A stretch of DNA of 64,000 nt, taken from Ananas comosus. Taxonomy: Eukaryota; Streptophyta; Magnoliopsida; Poales; Bromeliaceae. The notes under the pieces were generated by a model that searched no databases, was not told the DNA's origin, and saw only the letters and a list, made by a program, of their open reading frames with translations. The stretch is from NCBI RefSeq assembly GCF_001540865.1, contig NC_033645.1:1113687-1177686 (forward strand), in the 5' to 3' direction. Shown piece by piece: positions 10,979 through 23,845 of this stretch. Made by a program: the position numbers and the translations under genes. Position 1 is the first letter of the stretch. The number at the start of each line of letters is the position of its first letter.

Positions 10979-12472
10979 CAAATAAAAAATAAAAGGTTAA
11001 ACTTCAAATACCCCTATGTGGTTTCACACTTTCTCACTTTAGTATTTTGTGATTTAAAGTGTATCAAATTAGCTCCCGTGGTTTCGCACTTTCTCACTTT
11101 AGTACCCTGTGGTTTAAAGTGTATTAAGTTAGTACCCGTTTCATTTTTCTCTTTTTATTATTCATTTCACTAATTTTTTTTTTGTTAAATCAGTGACAAA
11201 GTTAAATTTAAAGGGTACTAAAGTGAATATTCGATAAACCTAGGTAGGGTATATGAAGTTTTTTGTAATTTAACAAAATATTAATGCAGGAAAAAAAAAT
11301 TAGTGATGAAGTTAAAACTAAAGGGTACTAAAGTAAATATTCGATAAATCTAGATAAGATATATGAAGTTTTTTGTATGTAATTTAACGAAATATTAACA
11401 GAGGAGCCGACGAAAAAAAAAAAAGAAGAAGAAACCATAGAGTACAAAATTGATGCATTTTAAACTATAGAATATTAAAATAAAAAAGTACGAAAATACT
11501 AGATACTAAATTAATGTATTTTTAATCGTGGGGTACTACAATGAAAAAGGTACGAAACTAAGGGTTGGTTTTTGAAGTTTTCCCAAAAAGTTTCAAGCGG
11601 TGCAGGGGCGTGTGATTAAGCCTGCTTCGCAACTTGTACTGCAAGATTGGACGTAGACAGGCGGTTCGCGCCTGGTCTGGGAATCCCGGTCCGAACCGCA
11701 ATCCCCGGTCCAGCTTCTCCCTTTCCCGGCTCTGAAATAAAACCACCTCCGCACCTCGAAACCGACACTGTTCTCTGTGAAGCTTCTTTAATTTTCTCTC
11801 ACTTCTCACTTCTCTCGGTGCGTGAGGAGAAACGAAGATAAAAGTAGAGCTAAACCGAGGTTTATCTCTCGCCAAATTCTCGCTCATTTTCCCTTTTTTG
11901 GTTTCCTTACGATTTTTCCTTTGCAGAAAGAGTTATTTGGTGCTGTAAAGTTGTTTTTCGATGTTTGATTCAAGAGTTTTGGCTTTAAATTTGTATCCGG
12001 GGAATTTGTTGGTATCTTCAATTTCACGTGATTGCTATAGATCGGGGCAGAGGTTTTGATTATGTATATGCTCTTCGGATGATGATGATGATGCGTGGAG
12101 TTATTGTTATGTTCGTCGATGATTTTATCTATTTTTAGTTCATTTATTCTGTTAATATGAGCTCTCAGTTTCTCAGAATCTGCAGTAATCAGGACGGCAA
12201 TTTCTTGTTTTCTTTGATTTATTGGTTGTTTTTTTTAAAAAAAAATTTTGCGAAATTTTAGGGTACTGAGAAGCAGGGTGAATGTTTTAGTGATTAAATG
12301 TAGTAATTATGTCTCCTAATGGAACAATCTTGTGGATTTAAACAAATCTATAATAGTTATAGAACTCATTTTGTGGAATCTCCTAGTGATCCTCGAATTT
12401 TAGTGGTTTTTATAATTATTACCTTATTCGCAATTGTATACTTGCAGGTAGTGCTAGTTGAATCTTCCCGTA

Positions 12473-15400
12473 ATGAAGGCGCTACAGCAGCATGGGCTTC
12501 CTCCTGGATTGGTGGCAAAATATCGTGATGGAAAAGCAAATAAAAGAACGAATTTTTCCGTTATACCGATGCGATCAAGTAGAAGTTATAAGATCAAAAT
12601 CTCAAAAAATTTCTATCACTATGCAAATCTTACGCAGTTATCTCTAACTGCATGTAGAAAACGCGCCATCTCTGTCGCCAACAGTCGGTCCTTTTCTGAA
12701 TGTGGTTTGAGTTCAGATGATACTGATAAAGAGTTCGACCAGAGTAATGGCCATCATTCGGATAGTATTAAGGAGGCTGTGGTGTATGATCTCAAACTCT
12801 CCCTCTTAAATTCTAGTTTGTTGAATTCGAATGATTATCATTTACTTTAACATGCTAATATTCATGGTTTGTATGAAACCATCGTTAGTACTTTCTCTGT
12901 TCCTGTAAGTTTTCTGTGTTTTCTTTTAATAATTGAATGTAGAACAATTTTCACATTTTGACACCTAAATCATGTATTTCACCCCATCTGCGATATATGT
13001 TGTAGTAGTCTTGTTAATAAAAATTTGGGAGCATTATCAGGTCATGTATGCCTCTCTCTTGATGAATTGAGTCTCGTCGTTTATAATGTGTTTACCGCAT
13101 AGCTTTTCTGTTTTCTAGTTGAAACATATCTATTAACGGAGGATCTATTTCAAATTATATCATCAATTTTTCCTCATAGCATATGCTGTCTAATAACAGA
13201 TGGAGAGCAATGAATTCTATCAATACTAAGAAGTAATCCAATTCATTAAGTACTCAATTGCTAAATTAATATTACTTCTATCCAATCTATTAAGTTGGGC
13301 CTTTGTTCATCTCTATTATTATTTCGGTCTTCTTTAGTCTGGAGAAAAAAAAAATTGCAAGAGAGAAAGAAGTGATGAGGTTCATTTTCTTTTCAGTAAC
13401 TCAGTTGAGGATCATATCAGTGGGCAGCATTCACAGAGTGTTATAAATGAGCTCTTAGCTCTTTCCTTGCCAGCTATTCTTGGACAAGCTATTGATCCCT
13501 TGGCTCAACTGATGGAGACAGCATATGTTGGTAGATTAGGTACTATACCAGCTATTCTTGGACAAGCTATTGATCCCTTTTGGTCGAAGAAATAATTTAC
13601 TTCAACAGATATTTCCCCATGAATATGATAGTTCTACTGCTAGCCACTCCCTTCATTGTATCCCTTCTTGTTTGAGTCATTTCTTTGTCTAACTAGATCA
13701 TAATGTTTTTTGATTTTTCTAAATATTGTTACTTCATCCTGTCTTAATATGTCCCAAGGTCCTGTGGAGTTGGCTTCGGCTGCTGTTGCGGTGTCAATCT
13801 TCAACATCGTATCAAAGCTTTTCAATATTCCACTTTTGAACATCACTACCTCATTTGTGGCGGAAGACATTTCAAAAAATTATAGCAGAACGCTTATTTC
13901 TGGTATGACATCCGCCGAATTAAATCATCTGCTGATATCTGAGGGAATTTTTTTTCATTGTTAGTTTTGGTTTGATGAATTCACAGATAACGGTTCTTGG
14001 AAAGAGAAATTGCAGGATAAGCGAATATCTGGTGACAGTGCAGAAAAAATGAGACTACCCTCTGTCTCATCTGCTTTACTATTGGCGGCTGGAATTGGTC
14101 TGATTGAAGCCTTGGCTTTATTTCTGGGATCTGGAATGTTTCTCAACATAATGGGCATACCACCAGTAAGTTCGCAGATTGCATTTGATTTTGTAGTCTA
14201 ATATTTTGTCAACAGAAGTTTCAATAATTTATCATTTGTCTTATCGTTTGGACTGTAAATGTAAAGCCAAGTTGTTAGTTATTCTTTGTGAGCCATATTT
14301 TGAAGCTTTCGGAATAAATATTGCCTTCTCTTCCTTAGACATGGTTTTCCGTTCATTGAGGGATAATATTCATATTATTTTTCTTGAGCAGGCTTCACCT
14401 ATGCGGTTTTCCATTCATTGAGGGATAATATTCATTTTATTTTTCTTGAGCAGGCCTCACCTATGCGCTACCCAGCTCAAGTGTTTCTATCATTGAGAGC
14501 ACTAGGTGCTCCTGCAGTTGTAGTTTCTTTGGCAGTTCAAGGTGTCTTCCGTGGATTCAAGGATACAAAGACTCCTGTACTTTATGTAGGCAAGTGTTAA
14601 CAGCCATCGAAAAATTGTATTTTAGGACTATTAAGTACCTCAAATTACTATTATTATTCTCAAGGCTTGGAATTCAAATGGAGGGAGTTATCACCAATGT
14701 AGTGCGGTGAGAGGCAGTATTTGGTCATCTGTCGTTATGAGATGATTCTATCAGTTATAGATTTTTTGGTCAAAAATTTTGTTCAGATCTAGACAACTGT
14801 TTGTGCTGGAAGAGATTTTTGATGATAAATACATGCATATTCTTTTCAACTTTCGAATTTATTTGTGGCGCATGTTGAAATTGTTATTCAATTACAGCTC
14901 TTAGTTTGGTTGTATCAGTCACCGATTTATAGGTACTAATATTTGATTAAAGGTACTTCAGCTACTTAATTTTCCTGAAAGCACGACCTCTCCAGTTTCC
15001 GTGAAATTTAAGGTTCTTTTTTTTTTTTTTTTTGCTAATTAGCTTGCATTACATTTTCTGCCTTAAATAATCGTTTATTATTTTCAGGCAATTTTGGAAG
15101 TCTTTCTTGTCACATATATTCATTAAGTGTTACATGAATAATTAGCTCCTTTTGTCTCCATGAGGCCCTTCATTGTGACTTAATTTTCTGATCTGCAGGT
15201 TTGGGCAATCTTTCAGCTGTAGTTCTACTTCCTGTACTTGTTTACTCTTTCCATCTTGGAGTGACTGGAGCTGCTCTTGCAACTGTCACATCGCAGTAAG
15301 TTTGACATTAAACTATCCTTCTACAATGAATTCATTTCTATACCATCAAAGAGAAACTTTTATCATTTTTTGGTAACTTCCATTAATGCACACTAATTTT

Positions 15401-18110
15401 TCTTATCACTCTTTAGATTTGGCGTGTACGTACTCTGTGCTTTTCTTTGAACTTAAAGGAGTGCTTTTCTTTGAACTTAGGGAATCCTTCAGTGTAGTAT
15501 TAAGTCATGCCCTATTCATGACCTAATTTTGCTAGCGATTTAGTTTTATCTAGGTTCATTTTCTCTGAGGGGAAGCTTTCATTCGTCAGGCCACATCAAT
15601 CATTTATTTGTGGACCATGATGCCACATCAATCGTTTATTTGCGGACCATGATGTTCCTTAGCTTATTGACTTTGTGGAATTACTTTCTTCTCCTATTTT
15701 GCTGTAGTATCCAACTTATTCTATCATTTGATGCTTACCTTTTATATCCTTAAATATTCAGGTACATTACTACGTTTTTACTTCTTTGGTCTCTGAGTAA
15801 AAGGGCTGTCATACTGCCGCCAAAGATTGAAGATCTACAATTTGGCGGGTATATAAAATCTGGTGAGTAGTTAATTTACGTATGAGGCACTGACTCAAAT
15901 CACTACTGGTCTATAATGTACTATTTCTGTTTATGTGTTGCATTTGGGAGTTAGCTGCTATCAAAGTCAGCAAACTCTTCGTCCTCCTGAAGGTTGTTTA
16001 TGCTAGCAGTAACTGTTGTGCGCTGCCTATCTGTTTTTCCTTTGATCATCTACGTGTTTTGGCTCGTACAAGTTACTAATTAAATTTTGAAATTCTTAGG
16101 GGGCATGCTGTTAGGGAGAACAATGTCAGTTCTTATAACAACGACGCTCGGCACATCAATGGCTGCGCGACAAGGCCCACTAGCTATGGCTGCTCATCAA
16201 ATATGTTTGCAAGTTTGGCTGGCTGTATCCTTGCTTTCAGATGCATTGGCTGTTTCTGCCCAGGTATGTTGCTTATTTATTTTATGTAATTTTGTGGCCT
16301 ATTTATTTGTGACTATTTTTTTTTTTTCATTAAACATGACAGTATGAAATTTTTTTTATCCATCATCATATATTATGAGCTACCCACCAACATCTGTTGT
16401 GCCACTTCGCTCTCTTACCGCATTAATTCAAGCTAGTAGAGCTCTATGATCTAACAACAGAATGGCATATACTATATACATGTTTGATTTATAGCACACA
16501 AGCTCCATGAATAATCAAAAAAGTAAAACTTTACTGGAGAACACTTATCACAGAGGTAAATTCAGTTAGATTAGCAGCTATGCTGAATAGGTGCCTTCAC
16601 TTTTTGTAATCTCTTTATTTAGGGTTTTTTTAAAAAATTTAATTAGCTTTCATATTGGCACCCTTTCCTCTTATTTTCTTCAGTTTTACAATTTAAAAAT
16701 GCTTTTCTCACTTAATATCAGGCGTTGGTTGCAAGTTCATTGGCCAAATTTGACTACAAAAAGGTGAAGGCAGTGACATACTATGTCTTAAAGGTAATAA
16801 CTACTTTGTCCAGTCTTACTTTGTGTTTTATTACTCAGCTTGGTTGCTGATAAGAAGAACTTTAGTTGGAAGTTTCTGAATTTTTCATTTCTTTGGATAG
16901 AATATTTGAAACACGGCCTTTTTCTCCCTCCTTTTCAGACTGGAGTGCTTGCTGGTATAGCTTTGGGCGTTGGCCTGGCTGCCTCTTTTGGCAATTTAGC
17001 ACGACTGTTCACTAAAGATCCTGGGGTACTTCAGATTGTTAAGACCGGCGTACTGGTATGCATTTTGGCCTCTAATTTCATTAACATTTGGTATCTCTTA
17101 GACCCTAACTTATTTTCTCATAATCTCAGTTTGTCAGCGCCAGCCAGCCAATCAATGCTCTTGCTTTTATCTTTGATGGTCTTCATTATGGTGTGTCAGA
17201 TTTCTCCTATTCTGCTTACTCTATGGTATGATGTACTTTTGCGATTCAGGAACTTTGTCACTTAATTGGGTTTTTATTCACAATATCTCATTTATAAACC
17301 ACATTATTTTACTGGTTGTGTAGATGGTTGTTGGTGCAATATCTTCTTTATTTTTGCTATATGCTCCCTCCACTTTTGGCCTTGGGGGAGTTTGGGCTGG
17401 CTTAACCCTGTTCATGAGCTTGCGCATGGCTGCGGGATTTTTGAGGTAACTCATTTTTTTCAATATTTGAAATAGTTTGTGGGTCAGTAATGTTAAGTTC
17501 TCTATGTTTTGGTTTCTTCATGTCGGCATAGGGTATACAGGGTAATTTTATCTTGCTATATGCTGTAAAGGATAATTACATCTGAGAAATATGTGCGATA
17601 GCATACATTGACTTCTGGTCTACTTTCCAGGTTGCGATGGAAAGCAGGCCCATGGTGGTTTTTGTATCAGGAAGAACCGAAAGCTGAGGTTTGTGAACTA
17701 TTATGTTTTCGCATGATTTTTATTTACCTTGTAGGTCTTTCGAAACAGCATTACATCATGAAATGATCATCTCATAGCTGTAGAAAAAGAATCTTTCGTT
17801 ACAGATCAAAGTTCTTAATCAGTGAAAATTTGTCAGGGAGGTAATATAGATGATCTCAAGTATCTTCTCTGCCCTAATACAGTGCTCTTATTTATACTGC
17901 AACCTATTTTTTTTCTAATAATTCATGTTGGAAAGTGTGTTTACATATTGGTGCTGACGCATCAACTGTATAATTTGCGTTGTCTTTATCGCGCAGCTTG
18001 CTCACAGTTCGGATTACTCCTTGCCTGTTGGAGCTGACAAGGGGTTGGAAGCCGAGGAGAAGGGTGAATCCGATGAGTTGGAGTATGACTACGCAATCAC
18101 TGACGAGTGA
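12473..18110 (+). CDS. MATE-family transporter, chloroplast DTX45-like
   Basis: Exons: 12473-12783, 13397-13539, 13759-13902, 13987-14165, 14454-14589, 15199-15295, 15762-15862, 16100-16263, 16722-16793, 16939-17055, 17130-17225, 17324-17445, 17631-17688, 17997-18110. They sum to 1854 bases (617 aa) in phase. The first exon's end is the least certain border; donors at 12744 and 12765 paired with an acceptor before 13405 also keep frame. The basic, Ser-rich N-terminus fits a plastid transit peptide. The core has typical MATE blocks (GQAIDPLAQLMETAYVGRLG, GVFRGFKDTKTPVL, MAARQGPLAMAAHQICLQVW), close to Arabidopsis DTX45/DTX44. The substrate of this clade is not settled. A 5' UTR exon probably lies near 11760-11860 with a UTR intron ending at 12447. 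The C-terminus is a soluble acidic tail (EKGESDELEYDYAITDE). Intron 5 is GC-AG. Confidence 0.88.
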
Positions 18111-18723
18111 CACAGCGAACCGCTAAGAAGAGAGCTAACAATATTTTCTGGAGGATGAGCACAAATTCTTTCACATGTTTTCGCAACATCAATGTAAGGA
18201 ATTGGATTACTAGTCATGCATAATTGATTAGGTTTTACTGTACAGGGAATAGTATAGTGATTTCATGATTTGTTTTCTCCAGTTGGATATGTCACAAGTT
18301 GCTCAATGAAACCATATTAATAGGGATTGTAGCAAATTTTTCTGATGTGATGCAAGTGCACTATAAAGGCCATATTGTAAGTGGGCTTTATATAGAAGAT
18401 AGTTTTTTTTTTTTTTTTAAAGAGTTTCTCTTTTTTAAAATCCGTAGCGTGAAGCGTGCAAGTTTAGGATTTAGGAATCATGTGACCCAATTATTCTGTA
18501 ATAATTATTTCACGCAGCAATCAATAATTTCATCTTGTACGAAAATATAAAAATAATTAATTTTTTACATCATTTCATTGTGAATTATCATATTATCTTT
18601 TATTGGACTTTTTTCGAATTCCATATGGTTTAATAAAATTGGCTCTAGATACCACATATCTATTACATAGAATACCTTCTCAAACTCTGGAAACGAAGGT
18701 AAAAAATTAAACACCAATCTCCT
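18111..18723. other. 3' flank between convergent MATE and FMO-like genes
   Basis: No gene seen. The first part is presumably the MATE 3' UTR and the last part the 3' end of the FMO-like pseudogene on the other strand. A poly-T run lies at about 18404-18418. Confidence 0.5.
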
Positions 18724-19929
18724 TCAGTGAAGACCAGCATAATCAGCAGGTCCATAGGGCTCGAACCACTCTGCAAACCACCCCTTCTTCCTCTTCCGAT
18801 CACACCCCATGTCCCGACACAACAAATCATTGTACCAAATGTTAACTCTACTTACACATGATCTGCGGAAATACTTCATGTTGTAACGCTTCTTGTACTT
18901 CTCCCACTCCGCTACGTCCTTCTCCATGCACCTTACGCTCGGCAACCGAAATCTGCCGCCGAGGAAGTGCGACACCCACCGCGACATCGTCTCCGCCGCA
19001 TATATGTTGGTTAGGCTCTCGGAGTACCCGATGATCGCCAACTGTGGAATCCGAGGGTGAATGCATTCTCTGTCCATATTCACTAAAGAGTTTAGTTAAC
19101 ATAACACGATATCTGTCCCAAGATTGGAGATCGTTCATATGTAGAAGGGACCTTTTTAGCTTAGCACCCGTGGCGGCGGAGAGCGTAACATAACCGTTTT
19201 GTCTTTAAAACCTTAGTAAAATGTTAACATATACAGGCCAAAATTATTCATTTTTGTGTTTTTTTCGCCCCACCAAACGGAGCGTTACCGCACACAATCG
19301 CCACCGCGGTGCTCACAGCGAAACTAAAGAGTAAGTACATGCACACACACCTGTAAAGAGGGACTGTCCTGTTTGATGGCCCTACAACTATCTTTTGGAG
19401 CCAAGGGGACACAAAGATATCTCTAAGCTTCTGATCCCCACTAAATCCAGTGGCAAAAATCACAACATCAGCCTCAATCGTCGGCTCATCCTCGCCGTCC
19501 AAAAGCACGCCACGCTGATCAGAGAATCTAATGGTCTTAGATTTCTTGAGAACTATGCTTCCTTCCTCAACTCTACTGTAAAAACCTTCAGGTAGCATTG
19601 CAATCAAGCACGATGACATTGCACGAAAGAAGCTGTACTCAGGCACCATTCCATGCTTTTCCATAGGGATTTTTCGCGTGTGGTATGCTTCTATAATTCT
19701 TGAGATCGCCCATCTCTAAAATCACACGACATACTTAATTCAGTTGTTTTGTGAGTTGATTAGCAAAGAGAAAAATATGGTTCATGGTAAAGGCTAAATT
19801 ATATATGAAAAATTGTATCAACTTCCACCATGTGCTTTACTACTATACCAAATAAAATAAAAGTGAATTTGGATGCAAAACTTTATTGGAACGATGTTAG
19901 CTGTTTTCAATAGAGAAGATTCGTACAAT

Positions 19930-21705
19930 CAGCTACAAGGCATCGGACCATCTGATGACTACCAAACGGTGCTCTTACAATACGCCGACGACACTATCTT
20001 CTTTTGTGAACCAAGGAAACGTTTTATGCATAACCTACTATTCCTCTGGAACATATTCGAATGGGCCTCTGGCCTCAGCATCAACAAGGAGAAATCGGAA
20101 CTGTACTATTTGGGACCCAACCATTGTAAGGCCACTAGACTTGCGAACATTTTGGGATGCCAAGTCGGACGGTTACCTCTTCGTTATCTGGGCCTACCAC
20201 TTCATAATAGGCAACTTCGCAAGGAAGACTGGACTGTGGTCATCAATCGTGTTGAGGCGAGAATAGAAGGCTGGAAAGCCAAACTACTATAGCTAGGAGG
20301 AAGACTCACGCTCGTCAACTCGGTTCTCACCAACCTGCCACTATTCTACTTTTCCATCTTTAGGGCGCCAAAGTGGGTGATAAATCAGATAGAGGGACTT
20401 AGAAGAGCCTTCTTCTGGAAAGGGTGCTCCAAAATCACTGGTAGTGCTTGTCTCGTCAACTGGAATACAGTATGCAAAAGTAAACGAGAAGGTGGACTTG
20501 GAATCTTAGAACTAAACTCTATGAATCTGGCACTCTTAATCAAATGGTGGTGGCGTTACTTTACCAACCCAGACCTCCTTTGGTGTAAATTGATTAGATC
20601 CCTCTACTACGTCAGACGAAAGCCATTGCTGGAGGGTAGAGCCTTCGTCCCCTATTCGCAATGGTGGAAAAGCGTGCTCTATTGTCGAGATATCTTCTCA
20701 TGTGGAGTAACCTACGAGCTCGGTCACGGAAGAAATATCAGGATGTGGTCCGATATCTGGATTGAAGAAGCCCCTCTTCGTACCCTATTCCCGATTATCT
20801 TCTCGAACATCTGCAATAAGGAAGCCCGGATCTCCCAATGTTGGAACCAGAGTGGCTGGAAATGGCGCTTTATCTGTCGTGGCTTCACGACCGCTTGCTC
20901 TACTGAAAATCGCAGACAACTGTCGTTGCTTAAAGACTTGCTCCGAGACCTCCGACCATGCGCCAGTCCGGACTCGGTCAAATGGCGATGGACCTCCAAT
21001 CAATTATTCACAGTTAAATCCCTTTACCAGTCCATCACGGACGCTGGGTTGCGTGCCCCAACGAATCAACACATTTGGAAGCTAAAAATTCCCGTTAAAA
21101 TCAAAATCTTCATTTGGCTACTCCTTCGAAAGAGATTACCCACTGCCAACAGATTGCTCATCAGAGGCATGCAAGTAGACTCGAATTGCGCCTTCTGCGC
21201 AGTCCTGACGGAAAGCTGCGACCACCTCTTCAACGATTGCGTTCATGTGCGGTTTCTTCTCCTCAGTACGGGAGGACCGGACGCAAACAACGCCAGCTCA
21301 GCCGACGCTAGAGGCCTCTGGGCCGAAACTACGGAAATCTCCGTCAAATCGTCGAGGAAACATCGCCTGATTGTTCTGGCTGCGACCTAGTGGGTAATTT
21401 GGACGGACAGAAACAACTATGTCTTCAACGGAAAGTCGCCCAATGTTGTTGGATCTCTAGAACGCCTCAAACAACTGATCAACAACTGGACCACACTGCT
21501 CTGACGCCCTTCTGGTACCTCCACCCCATGCTCCACTCCCCGTTGGGGCTTTGATCTCCCTTCCTCTTTCTTTTGCTTTTAATTTAATTTTGAGTTTTGC
21601 CGACTTCTCGGAGGCCTAAGATGCTTCCAACTTGTATGCTTAGTTCATTTTACCTAATGAATGAAGCAGGTAGCTTGCTACCTATTTCTCAAAAAAAAAA
21701 AAAGA
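19930..21705 (+). mobile_element. 5'-truncated L1-type LINE with 18-bp target duplication
   Basis: The plus strand encodes the C-terminal half of a non-LTR reverse transcriptase: YADDT catalytic box (QYADDTIFF), LRYLGLPL, the WKGCSKITG and REGGLGI blocks, then a zinc-knuckle RT-associated domain (CAFCAVLTESCDHLFNDC). A TAG at about 20290 and other stops break the frame. The element ends with 'gcttgctacctatttctc' and poly-A. It is flanked by an 18-base direct repeat (19912-19929 and 21706-21723) with a single mismatch. Body length is about 1.77 kb, so it is truncated at its 5' end, as expected from incomplete target-primed reverse transcription. It lies between exons 2 and 4 of the FMO pseudogene, in opposite orientation. 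Confidence 0.92.
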
Positions 21706-22239
21706 AGAGAAGATTCGTATAATTTCAATATATCGTCCGATTGGTAGCTCTAGATATTTGTTTCAGATTTAGAACCTCTGTTCAATATATTAACACATTT
21801 TTTAATTCAGCAAATATTTTATTTTTTTTGAACTTTGTAAGATACTAGTAAAGTGCAAATTGAAATTGAGTAATTTGTTTACACAAAAGAATAACTGAGA
21901 TACGGGCTAAAAACAAGGAATATTTGTGATTCAAACGTACCTGAACTATTCATCAAATTTTTTATTTTACTATCTATTCTTTTAATTTATTTAATTTGAG
22001 CCGGTCAATATTACTTTGACTTAAAAATTTAAATACATCGTTTATCTTTATATATTAGTTACTATCTTTCATACAATTCTCATAAATATAAATTTACTAG
22101 AGTAACTAATTAGCTTAAGTTTTAAAATTAAAATACTGTTGACAGATTCAAATGAAATAAATTGAAAATTTTGATAGTAAATTAAAATTTTGAAAATTTG
22201 AATAGTTTAGAATAGTTCTTTATGTTTTTTAATTAATTT

Positions 22240-22402
22240 AAGCAGGTTTTTTCAGCTTCTGCTTTTGGAGGTTGAAGAATCAGTTTTCAGCTTTTAGGAA
22301 GCAGAATCAGATTTCTAAATATCTTTACCAAACACTCTAGCTTGGCCTAAAAGTGATTTTCAGCTGAAAATCACTTTGCAAAAGCTTAGCCAAACAGGGC
22401 CG
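22240..22402. repeat. 163-bp direct repeat, left copy
   Basis: This segment appears base for base identical to 25496-25658, 3.26 kb away and in the same orientation. The right copy is the right end of the PIF/Harbinger element; this one abuts the element's left terminal repeat directly. Confidence 0.85.
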
Positions 22403-22697
22403 GGCCTGTTTGGCCTAGCTTCTGAAAAAGTGATTTCTAAAAAAGTGATTTTGGTTTAGAAAAGTGATTTCTGTTAAAAGCTGTAGAGCGTTTGGCTGAG
22501 TCTGATAGAAAAGTGATTGTGCTGAAGTGATTTTAGAAAGCTGTTTGGCAAATCTTTTTTGCTGAAGTGATTTTGTAATGCTATTTAACATTAGTTATTT
22601 TTAAAACACACTAATATCACATGCCAATATTTCAAGTTATAAATAACTATTTAATATAACAAAAGTGTATAATGATAAATATTCATTAGGATACAAT

Positions 22698-23845
22698 TTA
22701 TCTAAATGTACTCATCAATGATACAGCAATACGATCGCGAGTTTGGGTCATGATGTAATCATCTGTTATTCCACTATAAGTCTGTGTCGAACTACTTGTA
22801 CTGTTTTCATTTTCTTCAATGTTGGGCATATAATTTATGTCTTGATCACATTTGTTGAACTCTTCATCTTGCGTTGAACTCATCCTAATAAAATTGTGAA
22901 GTGCCATAGTTGCAGATACTATTTTTGATTAACTTGGTACTGGATAACCTTGCATCATTTGTAATATACGCCACCGTGCTTTAAGTACACCAAATGATCG
23001 TTCAATAACATTCCTCAAGGATGAATGTGCATGATTAAACACTTCTTTATAACCTCGTGGTTGAGACCCACGTCTAAATTCAGGAATATGATATCTCACA
23101 TCTCCGCCAGTATAAGGTCCTAGATATCCTTTTATATTAGGATACCCTGCGTCTACAAGATAATACTTACCTACACATAGACAGAAAATAATGAAAACTA
23201 TTAGATAATTGCAATATAAAGTATAAATATAACTTACTATTTAAAAAATAAAAAACTAAACTAACCTTCAGGAGGATGTGGAAATATATGACCATAGTTA
23301 TTCAAAGTAGTAGTAAAAATTTGTGCATCATGCGTGGCTCCCGGCCAACCGGCAACAACAAATGTGAACACCATATTGAAATCACAAACAACCATTATAT
23401 TTTGCATTGGGTAAGGCTTTCTACCAATATATGGAATTTGATCTTCTTTAGGTATAACAGCACGAATAAGTGTTCCATCAATTGCACCAATAGCTCCTTC
23501 AAAATGAGGCCAGAACCTAACATTGTTGCGAATTTGAGGAGGGATTGTAGTAAATGAAGGATCCAACGGTTTAATTATGTCAACAGAAAATCGAACTAAA
23601 CTATCAAGAACTTCATTAAATTTTCTACTAATTGTTTCACCCGAATGCTTGAAACGGTTTTGAATATTACGATTTGTTAGAACCACATTTTGCCATCCAA
23701 GTCTATTCAAATGAGTATTAGGTCGGTTCCCGGCATTGACCTCTTTAACACATATTTCGCAAAAAATTTTAAGCAACGTTGCATCCCACGTAGCTTTAAT
23801 TTTTTTTTCTTTTTGGGTAGATGGTTCTCCTTGTGATGAATTCAT
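22698..23845 (-). pseudogene. PIF/Harbinger transposase, Myb-like part joined to DDE nuclease
   Basis: Exon 1 is 23845-23266 and exon 2 is 23170-22698, joined through a 95-base AT-rich intron with GT-AG borders. The N-terminus (about aa 15-55, ATWDATLLKIFCEICVKEVN, then LNRLGWQNVV) looks like the Myb/SANT-like protein that Harbinger elements usually encode separately. It passes without a break into the nuclease (KHSGETISRKFNEVLDSLVR, GAIDGTL, GWPGATHDAQ, VDAGYPN, LRNVIERSFGVLKARW). The acidic residues expected of the DDE triad are in AIDGT, THDAQ and IERSF. A TAA stop at 22929-22931, after QGYPVPS, cuts off the ALHNFIR tail, so the gene is probably inactive. Confidence 0.8.

Larger units (their letters stand above)
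7620..11640. other. Intergenic transposon-rich DNA between LysM and MATE genes
   Basis: No protein-coding gene seen. The stretch holds a SINE (8149-8305), a large fold-back element (about 8826-9236), two related short inverted-repeat elements (about 9783-10030 and 10741-10978) and pieces of the fold-back family at about 11000-11600. The LysM gene and the MATE gene diverge across this 4 kb, so both promoters should lie at its two edges. Confidence 0.6.
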
